This document shows, piece after piece, positions 1 through 15,000 of a stretch of 64,000 nt of DNA (positions are counted from its first letter, which is position 1; each line of letters starts with the position of its first letter). This stretch comes from Halictus rubicundus (Eukaryota > Arthropoda > Insecta > Hymenoptera > Halictidae), in NCBI RefSeq assembly GCF_050948215.1, contig NW_027488967.1, positions 62,001 to 126,000 on the forward strand, given 5' to 3'. Both the position numbers and the translations under genes were made by a program. A model generated the notes under the pieces. It saw only the letters and a list, made by a program, of their open reading frames with translations, did no database searches and had not been told where the DNA came from.

Positions 1-2690
1 CTATCCTATCCTCTATCCTATCCTATCCGCTATCCTATCCAATCCTATATCCTATTCTCTATTCTATCCTATCCTCTATCCTATCCTATCCTCTATCCTA
101 TCCTATCCTCTATCCTATCCTATTCTCTATCCTATCCTATCCTCTATCCTATCCTATCCTCTATCCTATCCTATCCTCTCTCCTATTCTATCCTCTATCC
201 TATCCAATCCTATATCGTATCCTCTATCCTATCCTATCCTCTATCCTATCCTATCCACTATCCTATCCTATCCCCTATCCTATCCTATCCTCTATCCTAT
301 CGTATCCTCTATCCTATCCTACCGTTTATCCTATCCTATCCTCTATCCTATCCTATTCTCTATCCTATCCTATCCTCTATCCTATCCTATCCTCTATCGT
401 ATATTATCCTCTATCCTATCCTATTCTCTATCCTATCCTATCCTCTATCCTATCCTATTCTCCATCCGATCCTATCCTCTATCCTATCTTATCCTCTATC
501 CTATCCTATCCTCTATCCTATCCTATCCTCTATCCTATCCTATCCTATCCTCTATCTTATCCTATCCTCTATCATATCCTATCCTCTATCCTATCCTATC
601 GTTTATCCTATCCTATCCTCTATCCTATCCTATCCTCTATCCTATCCTATTCTCTATCCTATCCTATCCTCTATCCTATCCTATCCTCTATCCTATCCTA
701 TCCTCTATCCTATCCTATCCTCTATTATATCCTATCCTCTATCCTATCCTATCCTCTATCATATCCTATCCTCTATCCTATCCAATCCTATATCCTATTC
801 TCTATCCTATCCTATCCTCTATGATATCCTATCCTCTATCCTAACCTATTCTCTATCCTATCCTATCCTCTATCCTATCCTCTATCCTATCCTATCCTCT
901 ATCCTATCCTATCGTTTATCCTATCCTATCCTCTATCCTATCCTATCCTCTAACATATCCTATCCGCTATCCTATCCTATCCTCTATCCTATTCTATCCT
1001 CTACCCTATCCAATCCTATATCCTATTCTCTATCCTATCCTATCCTCTATTCTATCCTATCCTCTATCCTATCCTATCCTCTATCCTATCATATCCTCTA
1101 TCCTATCCTATCCCCTATCCTATCCTATCCTCTATCCTATCCTATCCTCTATCCTATCCTATTCTCTATCCTATCCTATCCTCTATCCTATGCTATCCTC
1201 TATCCTATCCAATCCTATATCCTATTCTCTATCCTAGCCTATCCTCTATCCTATCGTCTATTCCATCCAATCCTATATCCTATCCTCTATCATATCCTAT
1301 CCTCTATCCTATCCTATCCGCTATCCTATCCAATCCTATCCTCTATCCTATCCTATCCTCTATCCTATCCTATCCTCTATCGTATCCTATCCTCTATCCT
1401 ATCCTATCCTCTATCCTATCCTATCCTCTATCCTATCCTATCCGCTATCCTATCCAATCCTATATCCTATTCTCTATTCTATCCTATCCTCTATCCTATC
1501 CTATCCTCTATCCTATCCTATCCTCTATCCTATCCTATTCTCTATCCTATCCTATCCTCTATCCTATCCTATACTCTATCCTATCCTATCCTCTATCCTA
1601 TCCTATCCTCTCTCCTATTCTATCCTCTATCCTATCCAATCCTATATCGTATCCTCTATCCTATCCTATCCTCTATCCTATCCTATCCACTATCCTATCC
1701 TATCCTCTATCCTATCCTATCCTCTATCCTATCGTATCCTCTATCCTATCCTACCGTTTATCCTATCCTATCCTCTATCCTATCCTATTCTCTATCCTAT
1801 CCTATCCTCTATCCTATCCTATCCTCTATCGTATATTATCCTCTATCCTATCCTATTCTCTATCCTATCCTATCCTCTATCCTATCCTATTCTCCATCCG
1901 ATCCTATCCTCTATCCTATCTTATCCTCTATCCTATCCTATCCTCTATCCTATCCTATCCTCTATCCTATCCTATCCTATCCTCTATCTTATCCTATCCT
2001 CTATCATATCCTATCCTCTATCCTATCCTATCGTTTATCCTATCCTATCCTCTATCCTATCCTATCCTCTATCCTATCCTATTCTCTATCCTATCCTATC
2101 CTCTATCCTATCCTATCCTCTATCCTATCCTATCCTCTATCCTATCCTATCCTCTATCCTATCCTATCCTCTATCATATCCTATCCTCTATCCTATCCAA
2201 TCCTATATCCTATTCTCTATCCTATCCTATCCTCTATGATATCCTATCCTCTATCCTAACCTATTCTCTATCCTATCCTATCCTCTATCCTATCCAATCC
2301 TATCCTCTATCCTATCCTCTATCCTATCCTATCCTCTATCCTATCCTATCGTTTATCCTATCCTATCCTCTATCCTATCCTATCCTCTAACATATCCTAT
2401 CCGCTATCCTATCCTATCCTCTATCCTATTCTATCCTCTATCCTATCCAATCCTATTCTATCCTCTATCCTATCCAATCCTATATCCTATTCTCTATCCT
2501 ATCCTATCCTCTATTCTATCCTATCCTCTATCCTATCCTATCCTCTATCCTATCATATCCTCTATCCTATCCTATCCCCTATCCTATCCTATCCTCTATC
2601 CTATCCTATCCTCTATCCTATCCTATTCTCTATCCTATCCTATCCTCTATCCTATGCTATCCTCTATCCTATCCAATCCTATATCCTATT
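1..2690 (+). repeat. ~1.43-kb tandem higher-order repeat pair at the left edge
   Basis: Two related copies lie side by side, about 1-1240 and 1416-2690. Shared variants in the same order include ATCCGCTATCCTATCCAATCC (27 and 1442), CTCTCTCC followed by ATATCGTATCC, ACCGTTTATCC, CGTATATTATCC, TCCATCCGATCC (461 and 1893), ATCTTATCC, TAACATATCC (951 and 2388) and TATGCTATCC (near 1190 and 2654). The offset drifts from 1415 to 1432 to 1437, which are steps of 17 and 5 bp, so the copies differ by whole monomers and pentamers. Copy 2 also has an extra CCAATCC-bearing segment near 2450. Copy 1 diverges after about 1240 (TAGCC, ATTCCATCC). The window starts inside copy 1. Confidence 0.75.
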
Positions 2691-5600
2691 CTCTATCCTA
2701 TCCTATCCTCTATTCTATCCTATCCTCTATCCTATCCTATCCTCTATCCTATCATATCCTCTATCCTATCGTATCCCCTATCCTATCCTATCCTTTATCC
2801 TATCCTATCCTCTATCCTATCCTATCCGCTATCCTATCCAATACTATATCCTATTCTCTATCCTATCCTATCCTCTATGATATCCTATCCTCTATCCTAT
2901 ACTATCCTCTATCCTATCCTATCCTCTATCCTATCCTATCCTCTATCCTATCCTATCCTCTATCCTATCCTATTCTCTATCCTATCCTATCCTCTATCCT
3001 ATCCTATTCTCTATCCTATCCTATCCTCTATCCTATCCTATCCTCTATCCTATCCTATTCTCCATCCTATCCTATCCTCTATCCTATCCTATCCTCTATC
3101 CTATCCTATCCTCTATCCTATCCTATCCTCTATCCTATCCTATCCTCTATCCTATCCTATCCTATCCTATCCTCTATCCTATCCTATCCTCTACCATATC
3201 CTATCCTCTATCCTATCCTATCGTTTATCCTATCCTATCCTCTATCCTATCCTATCCTCTATCCTATCCTATCCTCTATCCTATCCTATCCTCTATCCTA
3301 TCCTATCCAATCCTCTATCCTATCCTATCCTCTATCCTATCCTATCCTCTATCCTATCCTATCCTCTATCCTATCCTATCCTCTATCCTATTCTATCCTC
3401 TATCCTATCCAATCCTATATCCTATTCTCTATCCTATCCTATCATCTATGATATCCTATCCTCTATCCTAACCTATTCTCTATCCTATCCTATCCTCCAT
3501 CCTATCCTATCCTATCCTCTATCCTATCCTATCCTCTATCCTATCATATCCTCTATCCTATCCTATCCCCTATCCTATCCTATCCTCTATCCTATCCTAT
3601 CCTCTATCCTATCCTATTCTCTATCCTATCCTATCCTCTATCCTATCCTATCCTCTATCCTATCCTATTCTCCATCCTATCCTATCCTCTATCCTATCCT
3701 ATCCTCTATCCTATCCTATCCTCTATCCTATCCTATTCTCTATCCTATCTTATCCTCTATCCTATCCTATCCTCTATCCTATCCTATCCTCTATCCTATC
3801 CTATCCTCTATCCTATCCTATCCTCTATCCTATCCTATCCTCTATCCTATCTTATCCACTATCCTATCCTATCCTCTATCCTATCCTATCCTCTATCCTA
3901 TCCTATCCTATCCTATCCTCTATCCTATCCTATCCTCTATCCTATCCTATCCTATCCTATCCTCTATCCTATCCTATCCTCTATCCTATCCTATCCTATC
4001 CTCTATCCTATCCTCTATCCTATCCAATCCTATATCCTATTCTCCATACTATCCTATCCTCTATCCTATCCTATCCTCTATCATATCCTATCCTCTATCC
4101 TATCCAATCCTATATCCTATTCTCTATCCTATCCTATCCTCTATGATATCCTATCCTCTATTCTAACCTATTCTCTATCCTATCCTATCCTCTATCCTAT
4201 CCTATCCTATCCTCTATCCTATCCTCTATCCTATCCTCTATCCTATCCTATCCTATCGTTTATCCTATCCTATACTCTATCCTATCCTATCCTCTAACAT
4301 ATCCTATCCGCTATCCTATCCTATCCTCTATCCTATTCTATCCTCTATCCTATCCAATCCTATATCCTATTCTCTATCCTATCCTATCTGCTATTCTATC
4401 CTATCCTCTATCCTATCCTATCCTCTATCCTATCATATCCTCTATCCTATCCTATCCCCTATCCTATCCTATCCTCTATCCTATCCTATCCTCTATCCTA
4501 TCCTATCCTCTATCCTATCCTATCCTCTATCCTATCCTATTCTCTATCCTATCCTATCCTCTATCCTATGCTATCCTCTATCGTATCCTATCCTTTATCC
4601 TATCCTATCCTCTATCCTATCCTATCCGCTATCCTATCCAATCCTATATCCTATTCTCTATCCTATCCTATCCTCTATGATATCCTATCCTCTATCCTAT
4701 ACTATCCTCTATCCTATCCTATCCTCTATCCTATCCTATCCTCTATCCTATCCTATCCTCTATCCTATCCTATCCTCTATCCTATCCTATCCTCTATCCT
4801 ATCGTATCCTATCCTCTATCCTATCCTATCCTCTATCCTATCGTATCCTCTATCCTATCGTATCCTCTATCCTATCCTATCGTTTATCCTATCCTATCCT
4901 CTATCCTATCCTATTCTCTATCCTATCCTATCCTCTATCCTATCCTATCCTCTATCCTATCCTATCCTCTATCGTATATTATCCTCTATCCTATCCTATT
5001 CTCTATCCTATCCTATTCTCTATCCTATCCTATCCTCTATCCTATCCTATTCTCCATCCGATCCTATCCTCTATCCTATCTTATCCTCTATCCTATCCTA
5101 TCCTCTATCCTATCCTATCCTCTATCCTATCCTATCCTATCCTATCCTATCCTCTATCCTATCCTATCCTCTATCCTATCCTATCCTATCCTATCCTATC
5201 CTCTATCCTATCCTATCCTATCCTATCCTATCCTCTATCCTATCCTATCCTCTATCCTATCCTATCCTCTATCGTATATTATCCTCTATCCTATCCTATT
5301 CTCTATCCTATCCTATTCTCTATCCTATCCTATCCTCTATCCTATCCTATTCTCCATCCGATCCTATCCTCTATCATATCCTATCCTCTATCCTATCCTA
5401 TCGTTTATCCTATCCTATCCTCTATCCTATCCTATCCTCTAACATATCCTATCCGCTATCCTATCCTATCCTCTATCCTATTCTATCCTCTATCCTATCC
5501 AATCCTATATCCTATACTCTATCCTATCCTATCCTCTATTCTATCCTATCCTCTATCCTATCCTATCCTCTATCCTATCATATCCTCTATCCTATCCTAT

Positions 5601-6160
5601 TCTCTATCCTATCCTATCCTCTATCCTATCCTATTCTCTATCCTATCCTATCCTCTATCCTATGCTATCCTCTATCCTATCCTATTCTCCATCCTATCCT
5701 ATCCTCTATCCTATCCTATCCTCTATCCTATCCTATCCTCTATCCTATCCTATCCTCTATCCTATCCTATCCTATCCTCTATCCTATCCTATCCTCTATC
5801 ATATCCTATCCTCTATCCTATCCTATCGTTTATCCTATCCTATCCTCTATCCTATCCTATCCTCTATCCTATCCTATCCTCTATCCTATCCTATCCTCTA
5901 TCCTATCCAATCCTCTATCCTATCCTATCCTCTATCCTATCCTATCCTCTATCCTATCCTATCCTCTATCCTATTCTATCCTCTATCCTATCCAATCCTA
6001 TATCCTATTCTCTATCCTATCCTATCCTCTATGATATCCTATCCTCTATCCTAACCTATTCTCTATCCTATCCTATCCTCCATCCTATCCTATCATATCC
6101 TCTATCCTATCCTATCCCCTATCCTATCCTATCCTCTATCCTATCCTATCCTCTATGATA
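2691..6160 (+). repeat. Higher-order repeat family with TATGATATCC and TAACAT markers, ~1.8-kb repeats
   Basis: Ordinary 17-mers are interspersed with the ordered set CCGCTATCCTATCCAATCC, TATGATATCC, CTATACTATCC, CTCCATCC, ATCGTTTATCC and CTAACC. The TATGATATCCTATCC plus CTATACTATCC pair recurs at 2877 and 4677, a spacing of 1,800 bp, and the surrounding monomers follow the same order. TAACAT occurs at 4295 and 5440. The stretch 4.8-6.15 kb reappears at about 31.4-32.6 and 33.6-34.8 kb with the same marker order (TAACAT 5440, 31960 and 34144). This left-hand copy and the 30-36 kb region therefore belong to one family. There is no coding content beyond the satellite. Confidence 0.75.
5122..5245 (+). 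repeat. Pentamer-expanded monomers (n = 4-6)
   Basis: The CT dinucleotide that normally closes every third CTATC pentamer is missing several times here. The result is runs of five to six uninterrupted pentamers (27-32 bp monomers) instead of three. Similar expanded runs occur at about 31.72-31.77, 33.90-33.95, 45.66-45.71 and 55.85-55.90 kb, always at the matching place of the related higher-order repeat. The expansion therefore predates those duplications. It shows that the pentamer is the smallest unit of length change. Confidence 0.8.
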
Positions 6161-8640
6161 TCCTATCCTCTATCCTAACCTATTCTCTATCCTATCCTAT
6201 TCTCTATCCTATCTTATCCTCTATCCTATCCTATCCTCTATCCTATCCTATCCTCTATCCTATCCAATCCTCCATCCTATCCTATCCTCTATCCTATCCT
6301 ATCCTCTATCCTATCCTATCCTCTATCCTATCCTATCCTCTATCCTATTCTATCCTCTATCCTATCCAATCCTATATCCTATTCTCTATCCTATCCTATC
6401 CTCTATGATATCCTATCCTCTATCCTAACCTATTCTCTATCCTATCCTATCCTCTATCCTATCCTATCCTCTATCCTATCCTATCCTCTATCCTATCCTA
6501 TCCTCTATCCTATCCTATCCTCTATCCTATCCTATCCTCTATCCTATCTTATCCACTATCCTATCCTATCCTCTATCCTATCCTATCCTCTATCCTATCC
6601 TATCCTATCCTATCCTCTATCCTATCCTATCCTCTATCCTATCCTATCCTATCCTATCCTCTATCCTATCCTATCCTCTATCCTATCCTATCCTCTATCC
6701 TATCCTATCCTATCCTCTATCCTATCCTCTATCCTATCCAATCCTATATCCTATTCTCCATCCTATCCTATCCTCTATCCTATCCTATCCTCTATCAGAT
6801 CCTATCCTATCCTCTATCCTATCCAATCCTATATCCTATTCTCCATCCTATCCTATCCTCTATCCTATCCTATCCTCTATCAGATCCTATCCTATCCTCT
6901 ATCCTATCCTATTCTCTATCCTATCCTATCCTCTATCCTATCCTATCCTCTATCCTATCCTATCCTCTCTCCTATTCTATCCTCTATCCTATCCAATCCT
7001 ATATCGTATCCTCTATCCTATCCTATCCTCTATCCTAGCCTATCCACTATCCTATCCTATCCTCTATCCTATCCTATCCTCTATCCTATCGTATCCTCTA
7101 TCCTATCCTATCGTTTATCCTATCCTATCCTCTATCCTATCCTATCCTCTATCCTATCCTATCCCCTATCCTATCCTATCCTCTATCCTATCCTATCCTC
7201 TATCCTATCCTATCCTCTATCCTATCCTATCCTCTATCCTATCCTATCCTCTATCCTATCCTATCCTCTATCGTATATTATCCTCTATCCTATCCTATTC
7301 TCTATCCTATCCTATCCTCTATCCTATCCTATTCTCCATCCGATCCTATCCTCTATCCTATCTTATCCTCTATCCTATCCTATCCTCTATCCTATCCTAT
7401 CCTCTATCCTATCCTATCCTCTCCTCTATCTTATCCTATCCTCTATCCTATCCTATCGTTTATCCTATCCTATCCTCTATCCTATCCTATCCTCTAACAT
7501 ATCCTATCCGCTATCCTATCCTATCCTCTATCCAATTCTATCCTCTATCCTATCCAATCCTATATCCTATTCTCTATCCTATCCTATCCTCTATCCTATC
7601 CTATTCTCCATCCGATCCTATCCTCTATCCTATCTTATCCTCTATCCTATCCTATCCTCTATCCTATCCTATCCTCTATCCTATCCTATCCCCTATCCTA
7701 TCCTATCCTCTATCCTATCCTATCCTCTATCCTATCCTATCCTCTATCCTATCCTATCCTCTATCCTATCCTATTCTCTATCCTATCCTATCCTCTATCC
7801 TATGCTATCCTCTATCGTATCCTATCCTTTATCCTATCCTATCCTCTATCCTATCCTATCCGCTATCCTATCCAATCCTATATCCTATTCTCTATCCTAT
7901 CCTATCCTCTATGATATCCTATCCTCTATCCTATACTATCCTCTATCCTATCCTATCCTCTATCCTATCCTATCCTCTATCCTATCCTATCCTCTATCCT
8001 ATCCTATTCTCTATCCTATCCTATCCTCTATCCTATCCTATTCTCTACCCTATCCTATCCTCTATCCTATCCTATCCTCTATCCTATCCTATTCTCTATC
8101 CTATCCTATCCTCTCTCCTATCCTATCCTCTATCCTATCCTATCCTCTATCCTATCCTATCCTCTATCCTATCCTATCCTATCCTCTATCCTATCCTATC
8201 CTCTATCATATCCTATCCTCTATCCTATCCTATCGTTTATCCTATCCTATCCTCTATCCTATCCTATCCTCTATCCTATCCTATCCTCTATCCTATCCTA
8301 TCCTCTATCCTATCCAATCCTCTATCCTATCCTATCCTCTATCCTATCCTATCCTCTATCCTATCCTATCCTCTATCCTATCCTATCCTCTATCCTATTC
8401 TATCCTCTATCCTATCCAATCCTATATCCTATTCTCTATCCTATCCTATCCTCTATGATATCCTATATTCTATCCTAACCTATTCTCTATCCTATCCTAT
8501 CCTCCATCCTATCCTATCATATCCTCTATCCTATCCTATCCCCTATCCTATCCTATCCTCTATCCTATCCTATCCTCTATCCTATCCTATCCTCTATCCT
8601 ATCCTATCCTCTATCCTATCCTATTCTCTATCCTATCCTA
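6160..8640 (+). repeat. Higher-order repeat segment with CCAATCCTCC and CTCTCCTCTATCTTATCC markers
   Basis: This segment carries three rare variants in order: CCAATCCTCC (6264), CTCTCCTCTATCTTATCC (7419) and CCAATTC just after TAACAT (TAACAT 7495, CAATTC 7533). The first two recur at 34968 and 36045, and all three recur at 56922/57737/57851 and at 60182/60998/61112. After CAATTC, the first copy is 119 bp (seven 17-mers) longer than the 57.8-58.1 kb copy before TATGATATCC (7911 against 58110). From about 8.2 to 8.64 kb it grades into the 1,877-bp family. Confidence 0.75.
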
Positions 8641-11600
8641 TCCTCTATCCTATGCTATCCTCTATCGTATCCTATCCTCTATCCTATCCTATCCTCTATC
8701 CTATCCTATCCTCTATCCTATCCAATCCTCTATCCTATCCTATCCTCTATCCTATCCTATCCTCTATCCTATCCTATCCTCTATCCTATCCTATCCTCTA
8801 TCCTATTCTATCCTCTATCCTATCCAATCCTATATCCTATTCTCTATCCTATCCTATCCTCTATGATATCCTATCCTATATCCTAACCTATTCTCTATCC
8901 TATCCTATCCTCTATCCTATCCTATCCTCTATCCTATCCTATCCTCTATCCTATCCTATCCTCTATCCTATCCTATCCTCTATCCTATCCTCTCCTCTGT
9001 CCTATCCTATCCACTATCCTATCCTATCCTCTATCCTATCCTATCCTCTATCCTATCCTATCCTATCCTATCCTCTATCCTATCCTATCCTCTATCCTAT
9101 CCTATCCTCTATCCTATCCTATCCTCTATCCTATCCTATCCTATCCTCTATCCTATCCTCTATCCTATCCAATCCTATATCCTATTCTCCATCCTATCCT
9201 ATCCTCTATCCTATCCTATCCTCTATCAGATCCTATCCTCTATCCTATCCTATCCTCTATCCTATCGTATCCTATCCTCTATCCTATCCTATCCTCTATC
9301 CTATCGTATCCTCTATCCTATCGTATCCTCTATCCTATCCTATCGTTTATCCTATCCTATGCTCTATCCTATCCTATTCTCTATCCTATCCTATCCTCTA
9401 TCCTATCCTCTATTCTATCCAATCCTATATCCTATCCTCTATCATATCCTATCCTCTATCCTATCCAATCCTATATCCTATCCTCTATCATATCCTATCC
9501 TCTATCCTATCCTATCCTCTATCCTATCCTATCCTATCCTCTATCCTATCCTATCCTCTATCCTATCCTATCCTCTATCGTATCCTATCCTCTATCCTAT
9601 CCTATCCTCTATCCTATCCTATCCTCTATCCTATCCTATCCTCTATCCTATCCTATCCGCTATCCTATCCAATCCTATATCCTATTCTCTATTCTATCCT
9701 ATCCTCTATCCTATCCTATCCTCTATCCTATCCTATCCTCTATCCTATCCTATTCTCTATCCTATCCTATCCTCTATCCTATCCTATCCTCTATCCTATC
9801 CTATCCTCTCTCCTATTCTATCCTCTATCCTATCCAATCCTATATCGTATCCTCTATCCTATCCTATCCTCTATCCTATCCTATCCACTATCCTATCCTA
9901 TCCTCTATCCTATCCTATCCTCTATCCTATCGTATCCTCTATCCTATCCTATCGTTTATCCTATCCAATCCTCTATCCTATCCTATTCTCTATCCTATCC
10001 TATCCTCTATCCTATCCTATCCTCTATCCTATCCTATCCTCTATCCTATCCTATCCTCTATCGTATATTATCCTCTATCCTATCCTATTCTCTATCCTAT
10101 CCTATTCTCTATCCTATCCTATCCTCTATCCTATCCTATTCTCCATCCGATCCTATCCTCTATCCTATCTTATCCTCTATCCTATCCTATCCTCTATCCT
10201 ATCCTATCCTCTATCCTATCCTATCCTATCCTCTATCTTATCCTATCCTCTATCATATCCTATCCTCTATCCTATCCTATCGTTTATCCTATCCTATCCT
10301 CAATCGTATCCTATTCTCTATCCTATCCTATTCTCTATCCTATCCTATCCTCTATCCTATCGTATCCTCTATCCTATCCTATCGTTTATCCTATCCAATC
10401 CTCTATCCTATCCTATTCTCTATCCTATCCTATCCTCTATCCTATCCTATCCTCTATCCTATCCTATCCTCTATCGTATATTATCCTCTATCCTATCCTA
10501 TTCTCTATCCTATCCTATTCTCTATCCTATCCTATCCTCTATCCTATCCTATCCTCTATCCTATCCTATCCTCTATCCTATCCTATCCTCTATCCTATCC
10601 AATCCTCTATCCTATCCTATCCTCTATCCTATCCTATCCTCTATCCTATCCTATCCTCTATCCTATCCTATCCTCTATCCTATTCTATCCTCTATCCTAT
10701 CCAATCCTATATCCTATTCTCTATCCTATCCTATCCTCTATGATATCCTATCCTATATCCTAACCTATTCTCTATCCTATCCTATCCTCTATCCTATCCT
10801 ATCCTCTATCCTATCCTATCCTCTATCCTATCCTATCCTCTATCCTATCCTATCCTCTATCCTATCCTCTCCTCTGTCCTATCCTATCCACTATCCTATC
10901 CTATCCTCTATCCTATCCTATCCTCTATCCTATCCTATCCTATCCTATCCTCTATCCTATCCTATCCTCTATCCTATCCTATCCTCTATCCTATCCTATC
11001 CTCTATCCTATCCTATCCTCTATCCTATCCTATCCTATCCTCTATCCTATCCTCTATCCTATCCAATCCTATATCCTATTCTCCATCCTATCCTATCCTC
11101 TATCCTATCCTATCCTCTATCAGATCCTATCCTCTATCCTATCCTATCCTCTATCCTATCGTATCCTATCCTCTATCCTATCCTATCCTCTATCCTATCG
11201 TATCCTCTATCCTATCGTATCCTCTATCCTATCCTATCGTTTATCCTATCCTATGCTCTATCCTATCCTATTCTCTATCCTATCCTATCCTCTATCCTAT
11301 CCTCTATTCTATCCAATCCTATATCCTATCCTCTATCATATCCTATCCTCTATCCTATCCAATCCTATATCCTATCCTCTATCATATACTATCCTCTATC
11401 CTATCCTATCCTCTATCCTATCCTATCCTATCCTCTATCCTATCCTATCCTCTATCCTATCCTATCCTCTATCGTATCCTATCCTCTATCCTATCCTATC
11501 CTCTATCCTATCCTATCCTCTATCCTATCCTATCCGCTATCCTATCCAATCCTATATCCTATTCTCTATTCTATCCTATCCTCTATCCTATCCTATCCTC

Positions 11601-14098
11601 TATCCTATCCTATCCTCTATCCTATCCTATTCTCTATCCTATCCTATCCTCTATCCTATCCTATCCTCTATCCTATCCTATCCTCTCTCCTATTCTATCC
11701 TCTATCCTATCCAATCCTATATCGTATCCTCTATCCTATCCTATCCTCTATCCTATCCTATCCACTATCCTATCCTATCCTCTATCCTATCCTATCCTCT
11801 ATCCTATCGTATCCTCTATCCTATCCTATCGTTTATCCTATCCAATCCTCTATCCTATCCTATTCTCTATCCTATCCTATCCTCTATCCTATCCTATCCT
11901 CTATCCTATCCTATCCTCTATCCTATCCTATCCTCTATCGTATATTATCCTCTATCCTATCCTATTCTCTATCCTATCCTATTCTCTATCCTATCCTATC
12001 CTCTATCCTATCCTATTCTCCATCCGATCCTATCCTCTATCCTATCTTATCCTCTATCCTATCCTATCCTCTATCCTATCCTATCCTCTATCCTATCCTA
12101 TCCTATCCTCTATCTTATCCTATCCTCTATCATATCCTATCCTCTATCCTATCCTATCGTTTATCCTATCCTATCCTCAATCGTATCCTATTCTCTATCC
12201 TATCCTATTCTCTATCCTATCCTATCCTCTATCCTATCGTATCCTCTATCCTATCCTATCGTTTATCCTATCCAATCCTCTATCCTATCCTATTCTCTAT
12301 CCTATCCTATCCTCTATCCTATCCTATCCTCTATCCTATCCTATCCTCTATCGTATATTATCCTCTATCCTATCCTATTCTCTATCCTATCCTATTCTCT
12401 ATCCTATCCTATCCTCTATCCTATCCTATCCTCTATCCTATCCTATCCTCTATCCTATCCTATCCTCTATCCTATCCAATCCTCTATCCTATCCTATCCT
12501 CTATCCTATCCTATCCTCTATCCTATCCTATCCTCTATCCTATCCTATCCTCTATCCTATTCTATCCTCTATCCTATCCAATCCTATATCCTATTCTCTA
12601 TCCTATCCTATCCTCTATGATATCCTATCCTATATCCTAACCTATTCTCTATCCTATCCTATCCTCTATCCTATCCTATCCTCTATCCTATCCTATCCTC
12701 TATCCTATCCTATCCTCTATCCTATCCTATCCTCTATCCTATCCTCTCCTCTGTCCTATCCTATCCACTATCCTATCCTATCCTCTATCCTATCCTATCC
12801 TCTATCCTATCCTATCCTATCCTATCCTCTATCCTATCCTATCCTCTATCCTATCCTATCCTCTATCCTATCCTATCCTCTATCCTATCCTATCCTATCC
12901 TCTATCCTATCCTCTATCCTATCCAATCCTATATCCTATTCTCCATCCTATCCTATCCTCTATCCTATCCTATCCTCTATCAGATCCTATCCTCTATCCT
13001 ATCCTATCCTCTATCCTATCGTATCCTATCCTCTATCCTATCCTATCCTCTATCCTATCGTATCCTCTATCCTATCGTATCCTCTATCCTATCCTATCGT
13101 TTATCCTATCCTATGCTCTATCCTATCCTATTCTCTATCCTATCCTATCCTCTATCCTATCCTCTATTCTATCCAATCCTATATCCTATCCTCTATCATA
13201 TCCTATCCTCTATCCTATCCAATCCTATATCCTATCCTCTATCATATACTATCCTCTATCCTATCCTATCCTCTATCCTATCCTATCCTATCCTCTATCC
13301 TATCCTATCCTCTATCCTATCCTATCCTCTATCGTATCCTATCCTCTATCCTATCCTATCCTCTATCCTATCCTATCCTCTATCCTATCCTATCCGCTAT
13401 CCTATCCAATCCTATATCCTATTCTCTATTCTATCCTATCCTCTATCCTATCCTATCCTCTATCCTATCCTATCCTCTATCCTATCCTATTCTCTATCCT
13501 ATCCTATCCTCTATCCTATCCTATCCTCTATCCTATCCTATCCTCTCTCCTATTCTATCCTCTATCCTATCCAATCCTATATCGTATCCTCTATCCTATC
13601 CTATCCTCTATCCTATCCTATCCACTATCCTATCCTATCCTCTATCCTATCCTATCCTCTATCCTATCGTATCCTCTATCCTATCCTATCGTTTATCCTA
13701 TCCAATCCTCTATCCTATCCTATTCTCTATCCTATCCTATCCTCTATCCTATCCTATCCTCTATCCTATCCTATCCTCTATCCTATCCTATCCTCTATCG
13801 TATATTATCCTCTATCCTATCCTATTCTCTATCCTATCCTATTCTCTATCCTATCCTATCCTCTATCCTATCCTATTCTCCATCCGATCCTATCCTCTAT
13901 CCTATCTTATCCTCTATCCTATCCTATCCTCTATCCTATCCTATCCTCTATCCTATCCTATCCTATCCTCTATCTTATCCTATCCTCTATCATATCCTAT
14001 CCTCTATCCTATCCTATCGTTTATCCTATCCTATCCTCAATCGTATCCTATTCTCTATCCTATCCTATTCTCTATCCTATCCTATCCTCTATCCTATC
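8640..14098 (+). repeat. Three tandem copies of a 1,877-bp higher-order repeat
   Basis: The rare variant CTCTCCTCTGTCC marks the copies at 8990, 10867 and 12744, exactly 1,877 bp apart twice. Other markers keep the period within whole monomers. TATGCTCTATCC sits at 9359, 11253 and 13113 (spacings 1894 and 1860, which is 1,877 plus or minus 17). CTCAATCGTATCC sits near 10300, 12176 and 14036. Each copy also carries ATCAGATCC, CTCTCTCC, CCACTATCC, ATCGTTTATCCTATCCAATCC and TCCATCCGATCC in the same order. The third copy diverges from the second near 14,098. A fourth copy of the same unit lies at about 19.0-20.9 kb (CTCTCCTCTGTCC at 19503, offset 6,759 from the third). Confidence 0.85.
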
Positions 14099-15000
14099 CT
14101 ATTCTCCATCCGATCCTATCCTCTATCCTATCTTATCCTCTATCCTATCCTATCCTCTATCCTATCCTATCCTATCCTCTATCCTATCCTATCCTCTATC
14201 CTATCCTATCCTCTATCCTATCCTATCCGCTATCCTATCCAATCCTATATCCTATTCTCTATTCTATCCTATCCTCTATCCTATCCTATCCTCTATCCTA
14301 TCCTATCCTCTATCCTATCCTATTCTCTATCCTATCCTATCCTCTATCCTATCCTATCCTCTATCCTATCCTATCCTCTCTCCTATTCTATCCTCTATCC
14401 TATCCAATCCTATATCGTATCCTCTATCCTATCCTATCCTCTATCCTATCCTATCCACTATCCTATCCTATCCTCTATCCTATCCTATCCTCTATCCTAT
14501 CGTATCCTCTATCCTATCCTATCGTTTATCCTATCCAATCCTCTATCCTATCCTATTCTCTATCCTATCCTATCCTCTATCCTATCCTATCCTCTATCCT
14601 ATCCTATCCTCTATCGTATATTATCCTCTATCCTATCCTATTCTCTATCCTATCCTATTCTCTATCCTATCCTATCCTCTATCCTATCCTATTCTCCATC
14701 CGATCCTATCCTCTATCCTATCTTATCCTCTATCCTATCCTATCCTCTATCCTATCCTATCCTCTATCCTATCCTATCCTATCCTCTATCTTATCCTATC
14801 CTCTATCATATCCTATCCTCTATCCTATCCTATCGTTTATCCTATCCTATCCTCTATCGTATCCTATTCTCTATCCTATCCTATTCTCTATCCTATCCTA
14901 TCCTCTATCCTATCCTATTCTCCATCCGATCCTATCCTCTATCCTATCTTATCCTCTATCCTATCCTATCCTCTATCCTATCCTATCCTCTATCCTATCC
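14099..15000 (+). repeat. Partial repetition of the right half of the 1,877-bp unit
   Basis: After the third 1,877-bp copy, its right-hand section is repeated instead of a full new unit. The CCGCTATCCTATCCAATCC monomer at 13394 reappears at 14228 (834 bp later). It is again followed by CTCTCTCC, CCACTATCC, ATCGTTTATCCTATCCAATCC, CGTATATTATCC, TCCATCCGATCC and ATCTTATCC in order. Here the marker CTCAATCG is replaced by CTCTATCG (near 14855). A further short repetition of TCCATCCGATCC and ATCTTATCC follows at about 14.92-15.0 kb. Confidence 0.7.
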